Both the position numbers and the translations under genes were made by a program. DNA of 64,000 nt from Hyphomicrobiales bacterium (lineage in GTDB: Bacteria > Pseudomonadota > Alphaproteobacteria > Rhizobiales > Rhizobiaceae), in the NCBI GenBank assembly GCA_900465685.1, contig UEGR01000016.1:124001-188000 (forward strand), in the 5' to 3' direction. Positions 9,973 to 18,825 of this stretch are shown here, in pieces. Position 1 is the first letter of the stretch. The number at the start of each line of letters is the position of its first letter. Below the pieces are notes generated by a model that saw only the letters and a list, made by a program, of their open reading frames with translations, ran no database searches and had not been told where the DNA came from.

Positions 9973-10014
9973 AGACAACAGTTCTTGGAACAATGGTTTG
10001 GTGATACGCGAAGT

Positions 10015-10488
10015 TCAATGCGATGCATTCAGTGGTTTGACAAAGAAGAGGCATGGATGATCCTCATGCCAAAGAGTGGGAAACGTCTCAGCCCGAATAA
10101 ATCCACTTCTATCATAGAAAGCGCGTGTCGCATCATATTGTGGCTCATCCTTCCCACGGGATGCAAGCGTCTTTACTGTAAGGAGTTGGCAATTGGCTTC
10201 TCTCGCCACATGTTCGGCTGCGGCGAGCAACCGTTTGCCTATTCCTGCCCGGTGGTGTGACCGGCGCGAAGCAATGACCAGTATTTCCATCGCCGATGGC
10301 GGATGTTGCTTCAGCGCGACAAATCCCACGATATCATTGCCGTCCTTGCAGCCGAACATCGGCAGTTCTTCCACCGCCTCGGCACAGGCTTCGATCACCG
10401 CCGGTTCGGTGAACCAATTGGAGAGTTCCGACATGATATCGCGGCAAATCTGCCCCTTGTTTTCGACAATCTCTATTGCATCATGCAT
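10015..10488 (-). CDS. GNAT-family N-acetyltransferase
   Basis: A 157-residue acetyltransferase with the acetyl-CoA loop RRSHHRAGIGKRLL and the late YDRSGF/RAETFP segment of GNAT folds. The ATG at 10488 is preceded by GGGAG at good spacing and is preferred over the ATG at 10512. It lies between the sigma factor and the binding-protein gene in the siderophore run. Vicibactin needs an N2-acetylase (VbsC in Rhizobium), and this protein could fill that role, but its sequence does not show the substrate. It might also be a general detoxifying GNAT. Confidence 0.7.
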   Translation of the reverse strand: MHDAIEIVENKGQICRDIMSELSNWFTEPAVIEACAEAVEELPMFGCKDGNDIVGFVALKQHPPSAMEILVIASRRSHHRAGIGKRLLAAAEHVAREANCQLLTVKTLASRGKDEPQYDATRAFYDRSGFIRAETFPTLWHEDHPCLFFVKPLNASH

Positions 10489-10517
10489 GGACGGCTCCCG
10501 TCTTTCGCGCATCGTTC

Positions 10518-11075
10518 TCAGGCATTCGTTCTGCGCCTGACAGGCATCTTCCGCTCGTCATTCGACCCAATAGCAGCCACACAGAGCCGATGTGCGTCCT
10601 TCAAAAGTCCGCAGACCAGTGCACATGAAACTCCAGCCCGCTGGGCGATAACCTTTTGTGGAACTCCATCAAAATAATATTGCTCGTAAAACGCACGCGT
10701 GCGCGCCGGCATGATTTCCATGGCATGTCGAAAAGCCTGATATGCCTGACATTCGCGCACGTGCTCCTCAGGACTGCTATATTGCGCCATACATCCGCTG
10801 GTTGGCTCTTCGACAAAGAGGGCTCTTTCGAATTCGCGGCGTCGCACATAATCTGTAGCGAGATTTCTCACCATCCGCGTCACATAGGAAGCTGGGCGCT
10901 CTACCTCTGATCCCAAAGGCGCGGAGATAAGCTGCAACATCACTTCCTGAACAATATCCTCCGCCACCGTTGCGCTGCCTGTGATGCGACGGGCAACTGC
11001 CAAAAGCTTTCTACGGATCAGAAGCGCTTCATGAACCTGACCATCCAATGTTGACTGCGAAAGATTGAGTGTCAT
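10518..11075 (-). CDS. ECF sigma factor, PvdS/RpoI-like
   Basis: An extracytoplasmic-function sigma factor of about 185 residues, the size of PvdS and of Rhizobium RpoI, which switches on vicibactin genes. Region 2 is seen as SATVAEDIVQEVMLQL and RNLATDYVRRREFE. Region 4 is MPARTRAFYEQYYFDG with the helix-turn-helix AQRAGVSCALVCGLLKDA. I prefer ATG 11075, preceded by GAAGGG at six bases, over the longer frame opening at TTG 11156. No anti-sigma gene lies next to it, as expected for the iron-starvation group controlled at transcription. Likely targets are the siderophore genes around it. Confidence 0.85.
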   Translation of the reverse strand: MTLNLSQSTLDGQVHEALLIRRKLLAVARRITGSATVAEDIVQEVMLQLISAPLGSEVERPASYVTRMVRNLATDYVRRREFERALFVEEPTSGCMAQYSSPEEHVRECQAYQAFRHAMEIMPARTRAFYEQYYFDGVPQKVIAQRAGVSCALVCGLLKDAHRLCVAAIGSNDERKMPVRRRTNA

Positions 11076-11204
11076 TTCCGGGCCCTTCGAAATCCAAGTT
11101 TGCATTTCCCCGCCGAGTGACTCCATCAGCCTATAAAAGTGGATAGAAATAATCAAGATATATTTGGTTTCTTTTATCTGCTTGTTTTCGCAATATTTAT
11201 CCGG

Positions 11205-11906
11205 TTAAGGTGGTAAGTGGCTCAGGTTCCAACGCAATCTGCTTCCATCGATTCCATTACTGCAAGCTTGGGCCAGCGCCCAAAAGTATCGATTCCCATA
11301 GACATCTGAAAATTGCCCACCCTCGATAGTCGTTCGCGCGCCTCCAGTCCGCTTTGTCATATGGCTTCCATATTGATCTGACTGGATGCGCATGTCTTTG
11401 GGGTCAACCAGAAATCCTTGCCCCCAACACTTCAGCGCGGCCTCTCTTTGCACCCATGCTGACAGAAGCGCATCGTGCCGCTCGGCCTCGTCAAGCTGCA
11501 CAATCGCCCTCAACTCGACATCCGACAGAACCAAAGATGCCGCAGCCTCAAGATCGTCTCGATGATCATTTCGAAACACCTCCAGATCAATGCCTATATC
11601 CACCTGACGCCTTGTGGCGAGCAACACGCAATTGGCATTGTGAGACAGGCTGAAGCGTATGTCATAGTCGGGCAAATAGGGCTTTCCGGCGGCATTGATC
11701 GCGATGTGAATTGCCGATGCCGTTTGCCCGGTCATACGCGCAATGACCGAGCGGCAAAGTTGCCGCCCGGCAATAAATAGCTTGCGGCTCTGAACAGACT
11801 GAAAGGCAGCCGCTCGCTCCATTTCATCCATACTCAAGGCATCTGTATTGCAGACAGTGTCATGCCTTAAGTGCAAGCAATGAATAGCCACTTCGCCCGC
11901 GCTCAT
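11205..11906 (-). CDS. 4'-phosphopantetheinyl transferase, Sfp type
   Basis: Attaches the phosphopantetheine arm to the thiolation domain of the NRPS. The 233-residue length is typical. The core motifs are visible: KPYLPDYDIRFSLSH, then the magnesium-binding GIDLE (IGIDLEVF), then WVQREAALKCWG, a variant of the WxxKEAxxK motif with Arg for Lys. It begins eight bases after the hydroxylase stop and is clearly in that operon. It matches the role of VbsP in Rhizobium. Confidence 0.9.
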   Translation of the reverse strand: MSAGEVAIHCLHLRHDTVCNTDALSMDEMERAAAFQSVQSRKLFIAGRQLCRSVIARMTGQTASAIHIAINAAGKPYLPDYDIRFSLSHNANCVLLATRRQVDIGIDLEVFRNDHRDDLEAAASLVLSDVELRAIVQLDEAERHDALLSAWVQREAALKCWGQGFLVDPKDMRIQSDQYGSHMTKRTGGARTTIEGGQFSDVYGNRYFWALAQACSNGIDGSRLRWNLSHLPP

Positions 11907-11914
11907 CGGATCGC

Positions 11915-13240
11915 TTATTCTGCGGCCTGAACGACATCAACATCATGCGATGCAACTTCATCACCCGTTTCGGCTTGCCATCGCACAATCGCGTCCGGCG
12001 GCGTGAGGTCGAAATGCGGTCTTCCCAAAAGCGAATTGGCGATGACCGCACTGCGCCAGGCCGCGAGGCTTAGTTGCGGCTCTGCAATTCCATGACTATG
12101 ACGCCCGGCATTCATGACATAGATCCGGTTGTCGCTCGGTCCGTCCCAGACAACCGAGAAATCGCGCTCCAGCACCGGATCGCCCAGCGAATTCATGGCG
12201 AGCGGCGCATGCAGAGAATTTAGAAATTCCGGTAGAACAAGGCGATAGCCCGTGGCCAGAACGAGAGCGTCAACGGTTACCCTCTCTGTCGTCTGATCGA
12301 AACCGTTATTCATGGTCAGGTGAATTTCACGATCTGCATAGTCTGCGGCAACCACATCACGGTGCGGACGAAGCGAGATATCCCCCTCAGCACCTGCTGA
12401 ATGATCCAGTTTCCGTTCATAAAGCCGCCGATAGAGCTTTTTGAGCGTCGAAGCCGATATGCCGTCGCTGGCCAGCATCTGGCGATGTGTATGCGACAGG
12501 CGTAAAGGTTCCGGCAACCCATGGAAGCAATCCATATAGCCCGGTGTGAACAGTTCATTTGTGAACGGTGTGGCATCCAGCGGCTCGAAGTTCGGCCTGC
12601 GGCTGATCCAATGGATGGAAGCATCTGGATTGGTGTCGAGAAGTGCGTCGATAATCTCCGCACCACTTTGCCCGCCGCCAATCACAGCTATGTGTCGGGC
12701 TTTCACCGAGCCGAGCCTTTCAGCCGCGACGCTGTTGTGAAAGAACGCATTCTGCGGGAGATTTGCCACCCAGTCGGGCATTGAAGGCTGCTTGCCAACA
12801 GCCACAGACAAATTGCGCGTCTTAACCTCTTCACCATTGATCCGGACACGGAAGTGATGATCGTCAAAGCGCACTTCCTCGACACGGGTATCGAAACGCA
12901 AAGACTTCACCCCCGTTGCCACCCATTCAAGATAATTGGCAAATTCCCGGCGTGGTACGGCTTCATATTCAGCATTCAGGAATTGGTAGAAGCGCTTGTG
13001 CTTGACCAGATAGGAAAGGAAACTCCATGGGCTCGTGGGGTTCGTTCCTGTGACGAGGTCTTTCAAGAACGACGTCTGCATCTCCGCACCGGGCAACAAC
13101 ATTCCGGGATGCCACGCGAAGGCTGCTCGCTTGTCGAAAAAACGCGCCTTAATGTCGGGTATGGAGTCCAACTGCGCAGCGAGACTGAGATTGAAAGGGC
13201 CAATTCCAGCACCCACAAGATCGAGCACTTCAGAGGACAT
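11915..13240 (-). CDS. L-ornithine N5-monooxygenase (PvdA/VbsO family)
   Basis: FAD- and NADPH-dependent hydroxylase that turns the ornithine side-chain amine into a hydroxylamine, the first committed step of hydroxamate synthesis. The FAD motif GAGIGPFNLSLA is at the N-terminus, the NADPH motif AVIGGGQSGAEI near residue 195, and the family ATGYRL near residue 330. Start ATG 13240 has AGGAGA seven bases upstream; the frame before it is not conserved. Length about 441 residues, normal for the family. Lysine as substrate is possible, but the NRPS and acyltransferase context favours ornithine. Confidence 0.88.
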   Translation of the reverse strand: MSSEVLDLVGAGIGPFNLSLAAQLDSIPDIKARFFDKRAAFAWHPGMLLPGAEMQTSFLKDLVTGTNPTSPWSFLSYLVKHKRFYQFLNAEYEAVPRREFANYLEWVATGVKSLRFDTRVEEVRFDDHHFRVRINGEEVKTRNLSVAVGKQPSMPDWVANLPQNAFFHNSVAAERLGSVKARHIAVIGGGQSGAEIIDALLDTNPDASIHWISRRPNFEPLDATPFTNELFTPGYMDCFHGLPEPLRLSHTHRQMLASDGISASTLKKLYRRLYERKLDHSAGAEGDISLRPHRDVVAADYADREIHLTMNNGFDQTTERVTVDALVLATGYRLVLPEFLNSLHAPLAMNSLGDPVLERDFSVVWDGPSDNRIYVMNAGRHSHGIAEPQLSLAAWRSAVIANSLLGRPHFDLTPPDAIVRWQAETGDEVASHDVDVVQAAE

Positions 13241-13349
13241 GATGTATCTCCTGTTAGGCAGTCGAAAGAAACTGGGAGGACAGTTTTCTTCACGAAACTG
13301 CAGCACGACAAACGCGCAAGGTTTGACTAAAGCCGGATGACAAAGCCAC

Positions 13350-16300
13350 TCAGGTTAGTTCGCTAGTCCTATGCAATTCTGTCACCAGCGCCTCGTCGAG
13401 CCTGCGCGCAAAACGCTGGTGGAAAGGCGATTTACCGATAATCGTCAGATGGTTAGTACCATTGACGATCTCGGGCGCCGTCGCCCTGGACGAGTATCGG
13501 CGCCAGTCAATGACGTTGAGCGAGCGGGTCAGAGAATCCTCTGCCGCAAAGGCGTGAATGCGAAAATCACTCTGAGAGAGCTGGTAGTTGCGGAAGATCA
13601 TCGCATTGTCGATGAGCACCCAGAATGTGTGTTCTTCCGAACCAATGTCTGGCCCGTCTACAGGCAGGACTACATCGTGTTTCACGACATGGCTGAGAAA
13701 CTGTTCATAGATTTCGCGGTCCATCGCCGCAAACAGTCTCTGCCAGTCATCGCGCATCGGCGCCACATTCAGCCATTCCTGGACGCGCCGATGGGTCCGA
13801 TCACGAACGCCTTCCTCAAAACGCGGTAGAATTCCAACCGTAAATTCTTCGTCCATATCACAGACATCAACCATACCGATCATGCGCAGATCGATATCAT
13901 TTCCAAGCTGATGCGCTGCCTCATAGGCAAGCAGCCCGCCCCACGACCAGCCCAAGAAAGCGCAAGGCCGCCCCTTGGCCAAACGCCGTACTTCTTCGGC
14001 ATAACGCGCGGTGATATCCTCTACCCGCGTGCTTAGTGTCTTGGTTTCGCTGAGCGAGTAACAGATAAACCCCGTTGCTGGCTGATCCGGACCCAGATAA
14101 TCGACGAGGCGCATATATTCGCGCGTACTGACGAGCAGACCCGGGAAGCAATAGAGCACCGGGCGGTCGCCACTACGGCGCAAATAGATCACGTTGACGC
14201 CGGTATCCTCGCGCGAGCCGTCGAGTGCCGCAGCAAGATCGCGCACCGTCGGATGATTGAACATATCTGCAATTGTCAGAGGCCAGTCCGGATGGTGTGT
14301 CTTGAGACGAGACACGATACGGACTGCCGCAAGGGATTGCCCCCCGATATCAAAAAAATTCTCGGTAACGCCGATATCCGGAATGTCGAGTACATCGCGC
14401 CAAACCGTTAGAATGGCACGCTCACGGTCATTTTCTGGTGCGATGGCCTCGCGTTCCACAAGAGGCGGTGGAAGAGCAGAGCGGTCAAGCTTGCTGTTCG
14501 GCCCCATCGGCAGCTTATCGATCAACATGATCGTTTGCGGCACCATATAATCAGGTAAAGCAACCATGGCGGCGCGGCGCAGTTCCGTCACAGTGACAGT
14601 TTCGCCTTCGCGCGGCACGACATAGGCAACCAGTGACGAACGGGCACCATCGCGATGCAGCAGGACGACCGTCTCGGCGACACGGGAACCGGCGCTCAGT
14701 ACCGCTTCAATCTCACCGGGTTCAATGCGATACCCCCGCAGCTTGATCTGATGATCGACCCGACCGGCAAATTCAACAATGCCGTCTTCACGCCATCTTC
14801 CGAGATCGCCGGATTTATACATTCGACCAGCGCTTGACGAGAAAGGATCGGGAATAAACCGCTCTTCCGTCAAATCCGGACGTCCTTGATAACCACGAGC
14901 GAGACCACTACCACCGATGTAAATCTCGCCGACGACACCGACCGGAACAGGAACCAGATCCTCATCGAGAATATAGATTCTCCGATCGCCAACGCCTCTT
15001 CCGATCGGCGCCACTGTGCCTTCAAAGCGGGTTCCCAACGGAATTTTCCAGATCATCGGCGTCATGATGGTTTCGGTCGGACCATAACCATTGATGAGAA
15101 GTGGAGCCTGAAGATTATCGGTGATCATGTCGAAAACAGCGCGCGGTAGGGCCTCGCCGCCAAATGAATACAACCGCAAAGCCGGAATATCCGAATGCTC
15201 ACTGGCATATTCGGCCAGTCCGCGCACATAGCTGGTTGGAAGGCTGGCATTATTGACCCCGTGCTTGCGCATCAGTGCGAAAGCCTCATCCGGAGTTGCA
15301 AGCTTGTCCGATGTTAAAACCACGCCGCCGCCAGCCATCAGCGGCACCATCCAGCGCTCATGCCCACCATCGGATGTGAACGGCAGGACCGGATACTCAC
15401 ACGATTTCTCGCTCATTTCATAAATGCGCAAGGTCGCCTTGCAGTGATGCGCCAGTGGACCATGCTCAACCGCCACACCCTTTGGAACACCCGTCGAACC
15501 GGATGTATAAATGACATAAGCAAGTTGATCCGGCGCAATGACAGTCACCGGTGGCTCAGCGCTTTCCTGCGACAGATCCAGACGATCTATATCCAGCTTC
15601 GGCGTGATGACATCCTGCGGAAGACTTTCGAGGAAACGCTTACGCGTGATGATCAGCGAAAGGCTCGGCGCAGAAAGAATATGCCGGTTGCGGGCTTCCG
15701 GGTGATCTGGCTCAACTGGTGTGAAGGCGCCCCCCGCCTTCATGATAGCCAGAATGGCAATTATCGCTTCGATGGATTTGTCGAGCGCCACTGCGACACG
15801 GTTTTCGGGCCCGATTCCCAGAGCTATCAGATGACGCGCGAGACGATTGGCCGAGGCTTCCAGCTCGCCATGGGTAATGGAGCGGTCACCCTGTGCAATG
15901 GCAAACGCAGCCGGGCGTCGCAGCGCCTGCGCTGCGATTACTTCATGCACTGACACCCCATCATCCGGCTGCGGCTGATCTGGATAAGGCGCGGACAGCT
16001 GTTCCAGTTCTGCACTCGAAACAAACGGAATTTCCCGGACAAGCGCTGTCGGATCATTGTTCAGGCAAGAAAGCGCAATCTTGAAATCACTGGCAAAGCG
16101 GACCACGTGCCGACGATCCTGCTTTTGTGGATCGAAACCAAAGGCAACTTCGAAACCGCCATTGCTGGCCGGGCGAACGGTGACCACCAGTTCGGCATCC
16201 CGGCGCGCTGGAGGTTCTATGATGACGCGCGTGAACGTATCATTGGGAAAATATGCCGGTCGCAGATCAAGAACGGTTCTGGCAAGCGCCGTGGTTTCGA

Positions 16301-17306
16301 AACTTTCGTCCCGACGCAGAAGACTATCGGCCAATGTTTCGAATGGCATGAAGTGTTGTCTGGAGATGTCAGTCTCCCGTTCAAAATGCTGCCTCGTTTC
16401 TTCCAGTGTCATGCCGCCATTGACTTCAGCGGCGAAAACCAGAGTGTCTTCCGTTCGCGTTGCGATATCGGCAGCCCCATCTCTGGTAGTGAGGCCGATC
16501 CGTTGTGTTCCATAGCCCGAGTAACGTCGCAACGCCACGGCAAGGCCCGTCAGCAGATCAAGTTCGAGTTGTTTCGTTGAGGTGGAACTATCGCCTTCAA
16601 CGTATATCTCTGTTTCCGTCCAATTTTCCGGCTCCGGCCCGTGGGGCAATACCGGAGTGAGGGCTGCAATATTTTCCTGCCGTCCAAGTCGGCCGAGCCA
16701 GAAGTCCACCTTGTCGGCAGGTGGTGTGATTGTTGCAGCTTGTTCGAGTGACCATGTGGTCGGCGAAGTTTTTACAACTGCGCCGGAACCGCTGTGTAAG
16801 GATTCTACGAAGTCAACGGCAAGTTGCCCAAGCGCTGCGCTGTCGGCAACAATTGCATGCAGGGAGAACAGGACCCCGACGGCCTTGTTTCCGCGTTTGA
16901 ATAGAATGAAGCGTGCGGGATTTTCCTGCTCAAGATCAATCTGCCGGTCGCGTTCCGAACGCGCCACAGTCAGCATCACTTCATCGGCTTCAACACCGAC
17001 CGCCACGTGTTGTTCAGCAATATCGACGCGACCCGCGTGAGGTATATGCTGATAAACAACACCACCCGGCTTGAGTTCAAATCGACGCGTGATGAGTGGG
17101 TGTCTTGCGGACAGCTGCGCCAATCGTTCCGCAGCAAAATTCGCATCGATATCGCCCAGCAATAGCCCCAGCATCTGGCGACCATAGATGCTTTCATTTC
17201 CGATAGCCGACAGTATCCAGATGCGTGATTGTGTCGACGACAGCGGCCATTCAGCTGGCTTCTGTTGATCGACACTCACTCCCAATATTTTACCGTCGAT
17301 ATTCAT
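13350..17306 (-). CDS. single-module NRPS (C*-A-T-TE), hydroxamate siderophore synthetase
   Basis: A one-module synthetase of about 1318 residues. An N-terminal condensation-like domain (residues about 20-440) has HAIVADS near residue 150 in place of HHxxxDG, so the catalytic second His is Ala. The adenylation domain follows (YTSGSTGVPKG near 600, GYGPTE, YKSGDLGRW, KLRGYRIEPGEIE). The carrier site is DIGGQSLAAV near 990. The C-terminal thioesterase has GWSWGG near 1120 and a late NHLTI histidine. The layout suits iterative trimerisation and cyclisation by the thioesterase, as for vicibactin (VbsS) or enterobactin (EntF). Start ATG 17306 has GGGGTG upstream. It leads the minus-strand operon. 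Confidence 0.93.
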   Translation of the reverse strand: MNIDGKILGVSVDQQKPAEWPLSSTQSRIWILSAIGNESIYGRQMLGLLLGDIDANFAAERLAQLSARHPLITRRFELKPGGVVYQHIPHAGRVDIAEQHVAVGVEADEVMLTVARSERDRQIDLEQENPARFILFKRGNKAVGVLFSLHAIVADSAALGQLAVDFVESLHSGSGAVVKTSPTTWSLEQAATITPPADKVDFWLGRLGRQENIAALTPVLPHGPEPENWTETEIYVEGDSSTSTKQLELDLLTGLAVALRRYSGYGTQRIGLTTRDGAADIATRTEDTLVFAAEVNGGMTLEETRQHFERETDISRQHFMPFETLADSLLRRDESFETTALARTVLDLRPAYFPNDTFTRVIIEPPARRDAELVVTVRPASNGGFEVAFGFDPQKQDRRHVVRFASDFKIALSCLNNDPTALVREIPFVSSAELEQLSAPYPDQPQPDDGVSVHEVIAAQALRRPAAFAIAQGDRSITHGELEASANRLARHLIALGIGPENRVAVALDKSIEAIIAILAIMKAGGAFTPVEPDHPEARNRHILSAPSLSLIITRKRFLESLPQDVITPKLDIDRLDLSQESAEPPVTVIAPDQLAYVIYTSGSTGVPKGVAVEHGPLAHHCKATLRIYEMSEKSCEYPVLPFTSDGGHERWMVPLMAGGGVVLTSDKLATPDEAFALMRKHGVNNASLPTSYVRGLAEYASEHSDIPALRLYSFGGEALPRAVFDMITDNLQAPLLINGYGPTETIMTPMIWKIPLGTRFEGTVAPIGRGVGDRRIYILDEDLVPVPVGVVGEIYIGGSGLARGYQGRPDLTEERFIPDPFSSSAGRMYKSGDLGRWREDGIVEFAGRVDHQIKLRGYRIEPGEIEAVLSAGSRVAETVVLLHRDGARSSLVAYVVPREGETVTVTELRRAAMVALPDYMVPQTIMLIDKLPMGPNSKLDRSALPPPLVEREAIAPENDRERAILTVWRDVLDIPDIGVTENFFDIGGQSLAAVRIVSRLKTHHPDWPLTIADMFNHPTVRDLAAALDGSREDTGVNVIYLRRSGDRPVLYCFPGLLVSTREYMRLVDYLGPDQPATGFICYSLSETKTLSTRVEDITARYAEEVRRLAKGRPCAFLGWSWGGLLAYEAAHQLGNDIDLRMIGMVDVCDMDEEFTVGILPRFEEGVRDRTHRRVQEWLNVAPMRDDWQRLFAAMDREIYEQFLSHVVKHDVVLPVDGPDIGSEEHTFWVLIDNAMIFRNYQLSQSDFRIHAFAAEDSLTRSLNVIDWRRYSSRATAPEIVNGTNHLTIIGKSPFHQRFARRLDEALVTELHRTSELT

Positions 17307-17608
17307 ATTGCTTTCACCCCAAGATAAAATCAAAAATATCCGCTCCAGAATAAATTTCTGAAGTAATAAGTATTATATTTCTCATTATTTATTCGAGACT
17401 AGGTTCATAATATTACATATTTTATTCTCCGTCATTCTTCTGATGCTTGATAGACGAATGAGTTCGATAAAAATTCAGAAATTTTATCCGTACGGAATTC
17501 ATTTTTTCTCTGAATTTTTTGCCAGTCCAATCGTCATTCTAAAGACGACACATGCGCCATCACAGGCACAGCAGCCAATCGGAATTTCTAGAAGTTGGAG
17601 AACTGACG
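17307..17608. promoter_or_regulatory. divergent promoter region between NRPS and acyltransferase
   Basis: About 300 AT-rich bases drive the NRPS leftwards and the acyltransferase rightwards. AAATTTCTGAA occurs at 17352-17362 and again in reverse at 17474-17484. The 14-mer ATATTTCTCATTAT at 17375-17388 is identical to one before the TonB receptor. CAGAA-5-TTCTG forms a small inverted repeat at 17346-17360. These are candidate sigma-factor or iron-regulator sites; none matches a consensus I can name with confidence. Confidence 0.5.
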
Positions 17609-18775
17609 ATGGATACATCGCCAATGAGAGAACATTCCTTCGAGGCTGAAGGCACTGCAAACAGCGCAAACCTGCGCCTGCCCGACAAGGGCTTTACCAG
17701 TCATGCAAGCGCTGCTGGTAACCTATTGCCACTGCTGTTCGGCCACGTTGTTGCGAGTGTGAATGGCTTTAGCGTCAAACGCAATGGCAAGGACATTGCG
17801 GCTGGCACATTTTCACGTGCCAGTAACCCCAGCCTAGTTTTCGAAACCTTACCCCCTGCGACCACGGAGGCAGAAAGAACGGTTCTTGCCGTACTGGAGA
17901 CGCTTTTCACATGTCACCCGGATTTGCCCTCCGTAGAGGTGACGTTGCCCCCATATTGTGATCCCACAGACCTTCTGGCAAGTGGCGCAATGGAGCGGGT
18001 GGAGGATGGATTAATTTCCCGTCCCGAATTCCTTTTCCAACTGGCGCAACTTTGGTTTGGAAGTGCCCCCTATGCTTATCCCACTGTATCGACAGTGACC
18101 AACGGAATTCACCATCCAATACGCCCACCGAAGCCAAGCGGCATCGTTTACCAGCGCCACATCCCTTGGATCGACAAGATTTTGGCCTTTCATGTTGCAG
18201 ATTTAGAAGGCGATCTGGGGTATTTTCATCGCTGGATGAATGATCCCCGTGTTTCAGCAATATGGGAGGACCATGGCAGTCTCGATTATCACCGCGATTT
18301 CCTCAATGGACGGCTGGCTGATCCACGCACATTGCCGCTAATCGGGACCTTCGATGGTGTCCCCTTCGGTTACTTCGAACTCTACTGGGCAAAGGAAGAC
18401 CGGCTCGGCCCCTATTATGATGCAGACCCCTATGATCGGGGCTGGCACGTCGCGATTGGCGAAGATGCATTCCGAGGAAAGGCTTTCGTCAGTGCATGGC
18501 TGCCTTCTTTGATGCACTACATGTTTCTTGCAGACCCCCGAACAACCCGGATTGTTGGAGAACCCGTTCACCACCATCAGCAGCAGATACGCAACCTCGA
18601 CCGGTCAGGTTTCGCCAAGATCAAGCATGTCCAGTTTCCTCATAAGAAGGCGCTTCTGGTCATGCTGTTGCGCGAACGCTTTTTTGCAGACCGGCTGCTT
18701 TCTCCCGATCTCGGCAGCCTCACCGATGAACAGGGCCGCGCGGTCATTGGCTCCTTATCCCGCGACACCGGTTGA
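17609..18775 (+). CDS. siderophore N-acyltransferase (IucB/VbsA-like)
   Basis: Transfers an acyl group from CoA to the hydroxylamine made by the hydroxylase, creating the hydroxamate. The C-terminal half is the conserved GNAT-like siderophore acetyltransferase domain: FHRWMNDPRVSAIWEDHG, GYFELYWAKEDRLG, RGWHVAIGE, then EPVHHHQQQIRNLDRSGF. The N-terminal half is less conserved, as in IucB and VbsA. Length about 388 residues. ATG 17609 has GGAG eight bases upstream. I infer 3-hydroxybutyryl-CoA as the acyl donor from the PhaB-type gene in the same locus; acetyl-CoA is the alternative. Confidence 0.88.
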   Translation: MDTSPMREHSFEAEGTANSANLRLPDKGFTSHASAAGNLLPLLFGHVVASVNGFSVKRNGKDIAAGTFSRASNPSLVFETLPPATTEAERTVLAVLETLFTCHPDLPSVEVTLPPYCDPTDLLASGAMERVEDGLISRPEFLFQLAQLWFGSAPYAYPTVSTVTNGIHHPIRPPKPSGIVYQRHIPWIDKILAFHVADLEGDLGYFHRWMNDPRVSAIWEDHGSLDYHRDFLNGRLADPRTLPLIGTFDGVPFGYFELYWAKEDRLGPYYDADPYDRGWHVAIGEDAFRGKAFVSAWLPSLMHYMFLADPRTTRIVGEPVHHHQQQIRNLDRSGFAKIKHVQFPHKKALLVMLLRERFFADRLLSPDLGSLTDEQGRAVIGSLSRDTG

Positions 18776-18825
18776 GCGCCCGAAACGAACATCCGCTACC
18801 CAGTTTCTGCCTTGCGAGGACAATC

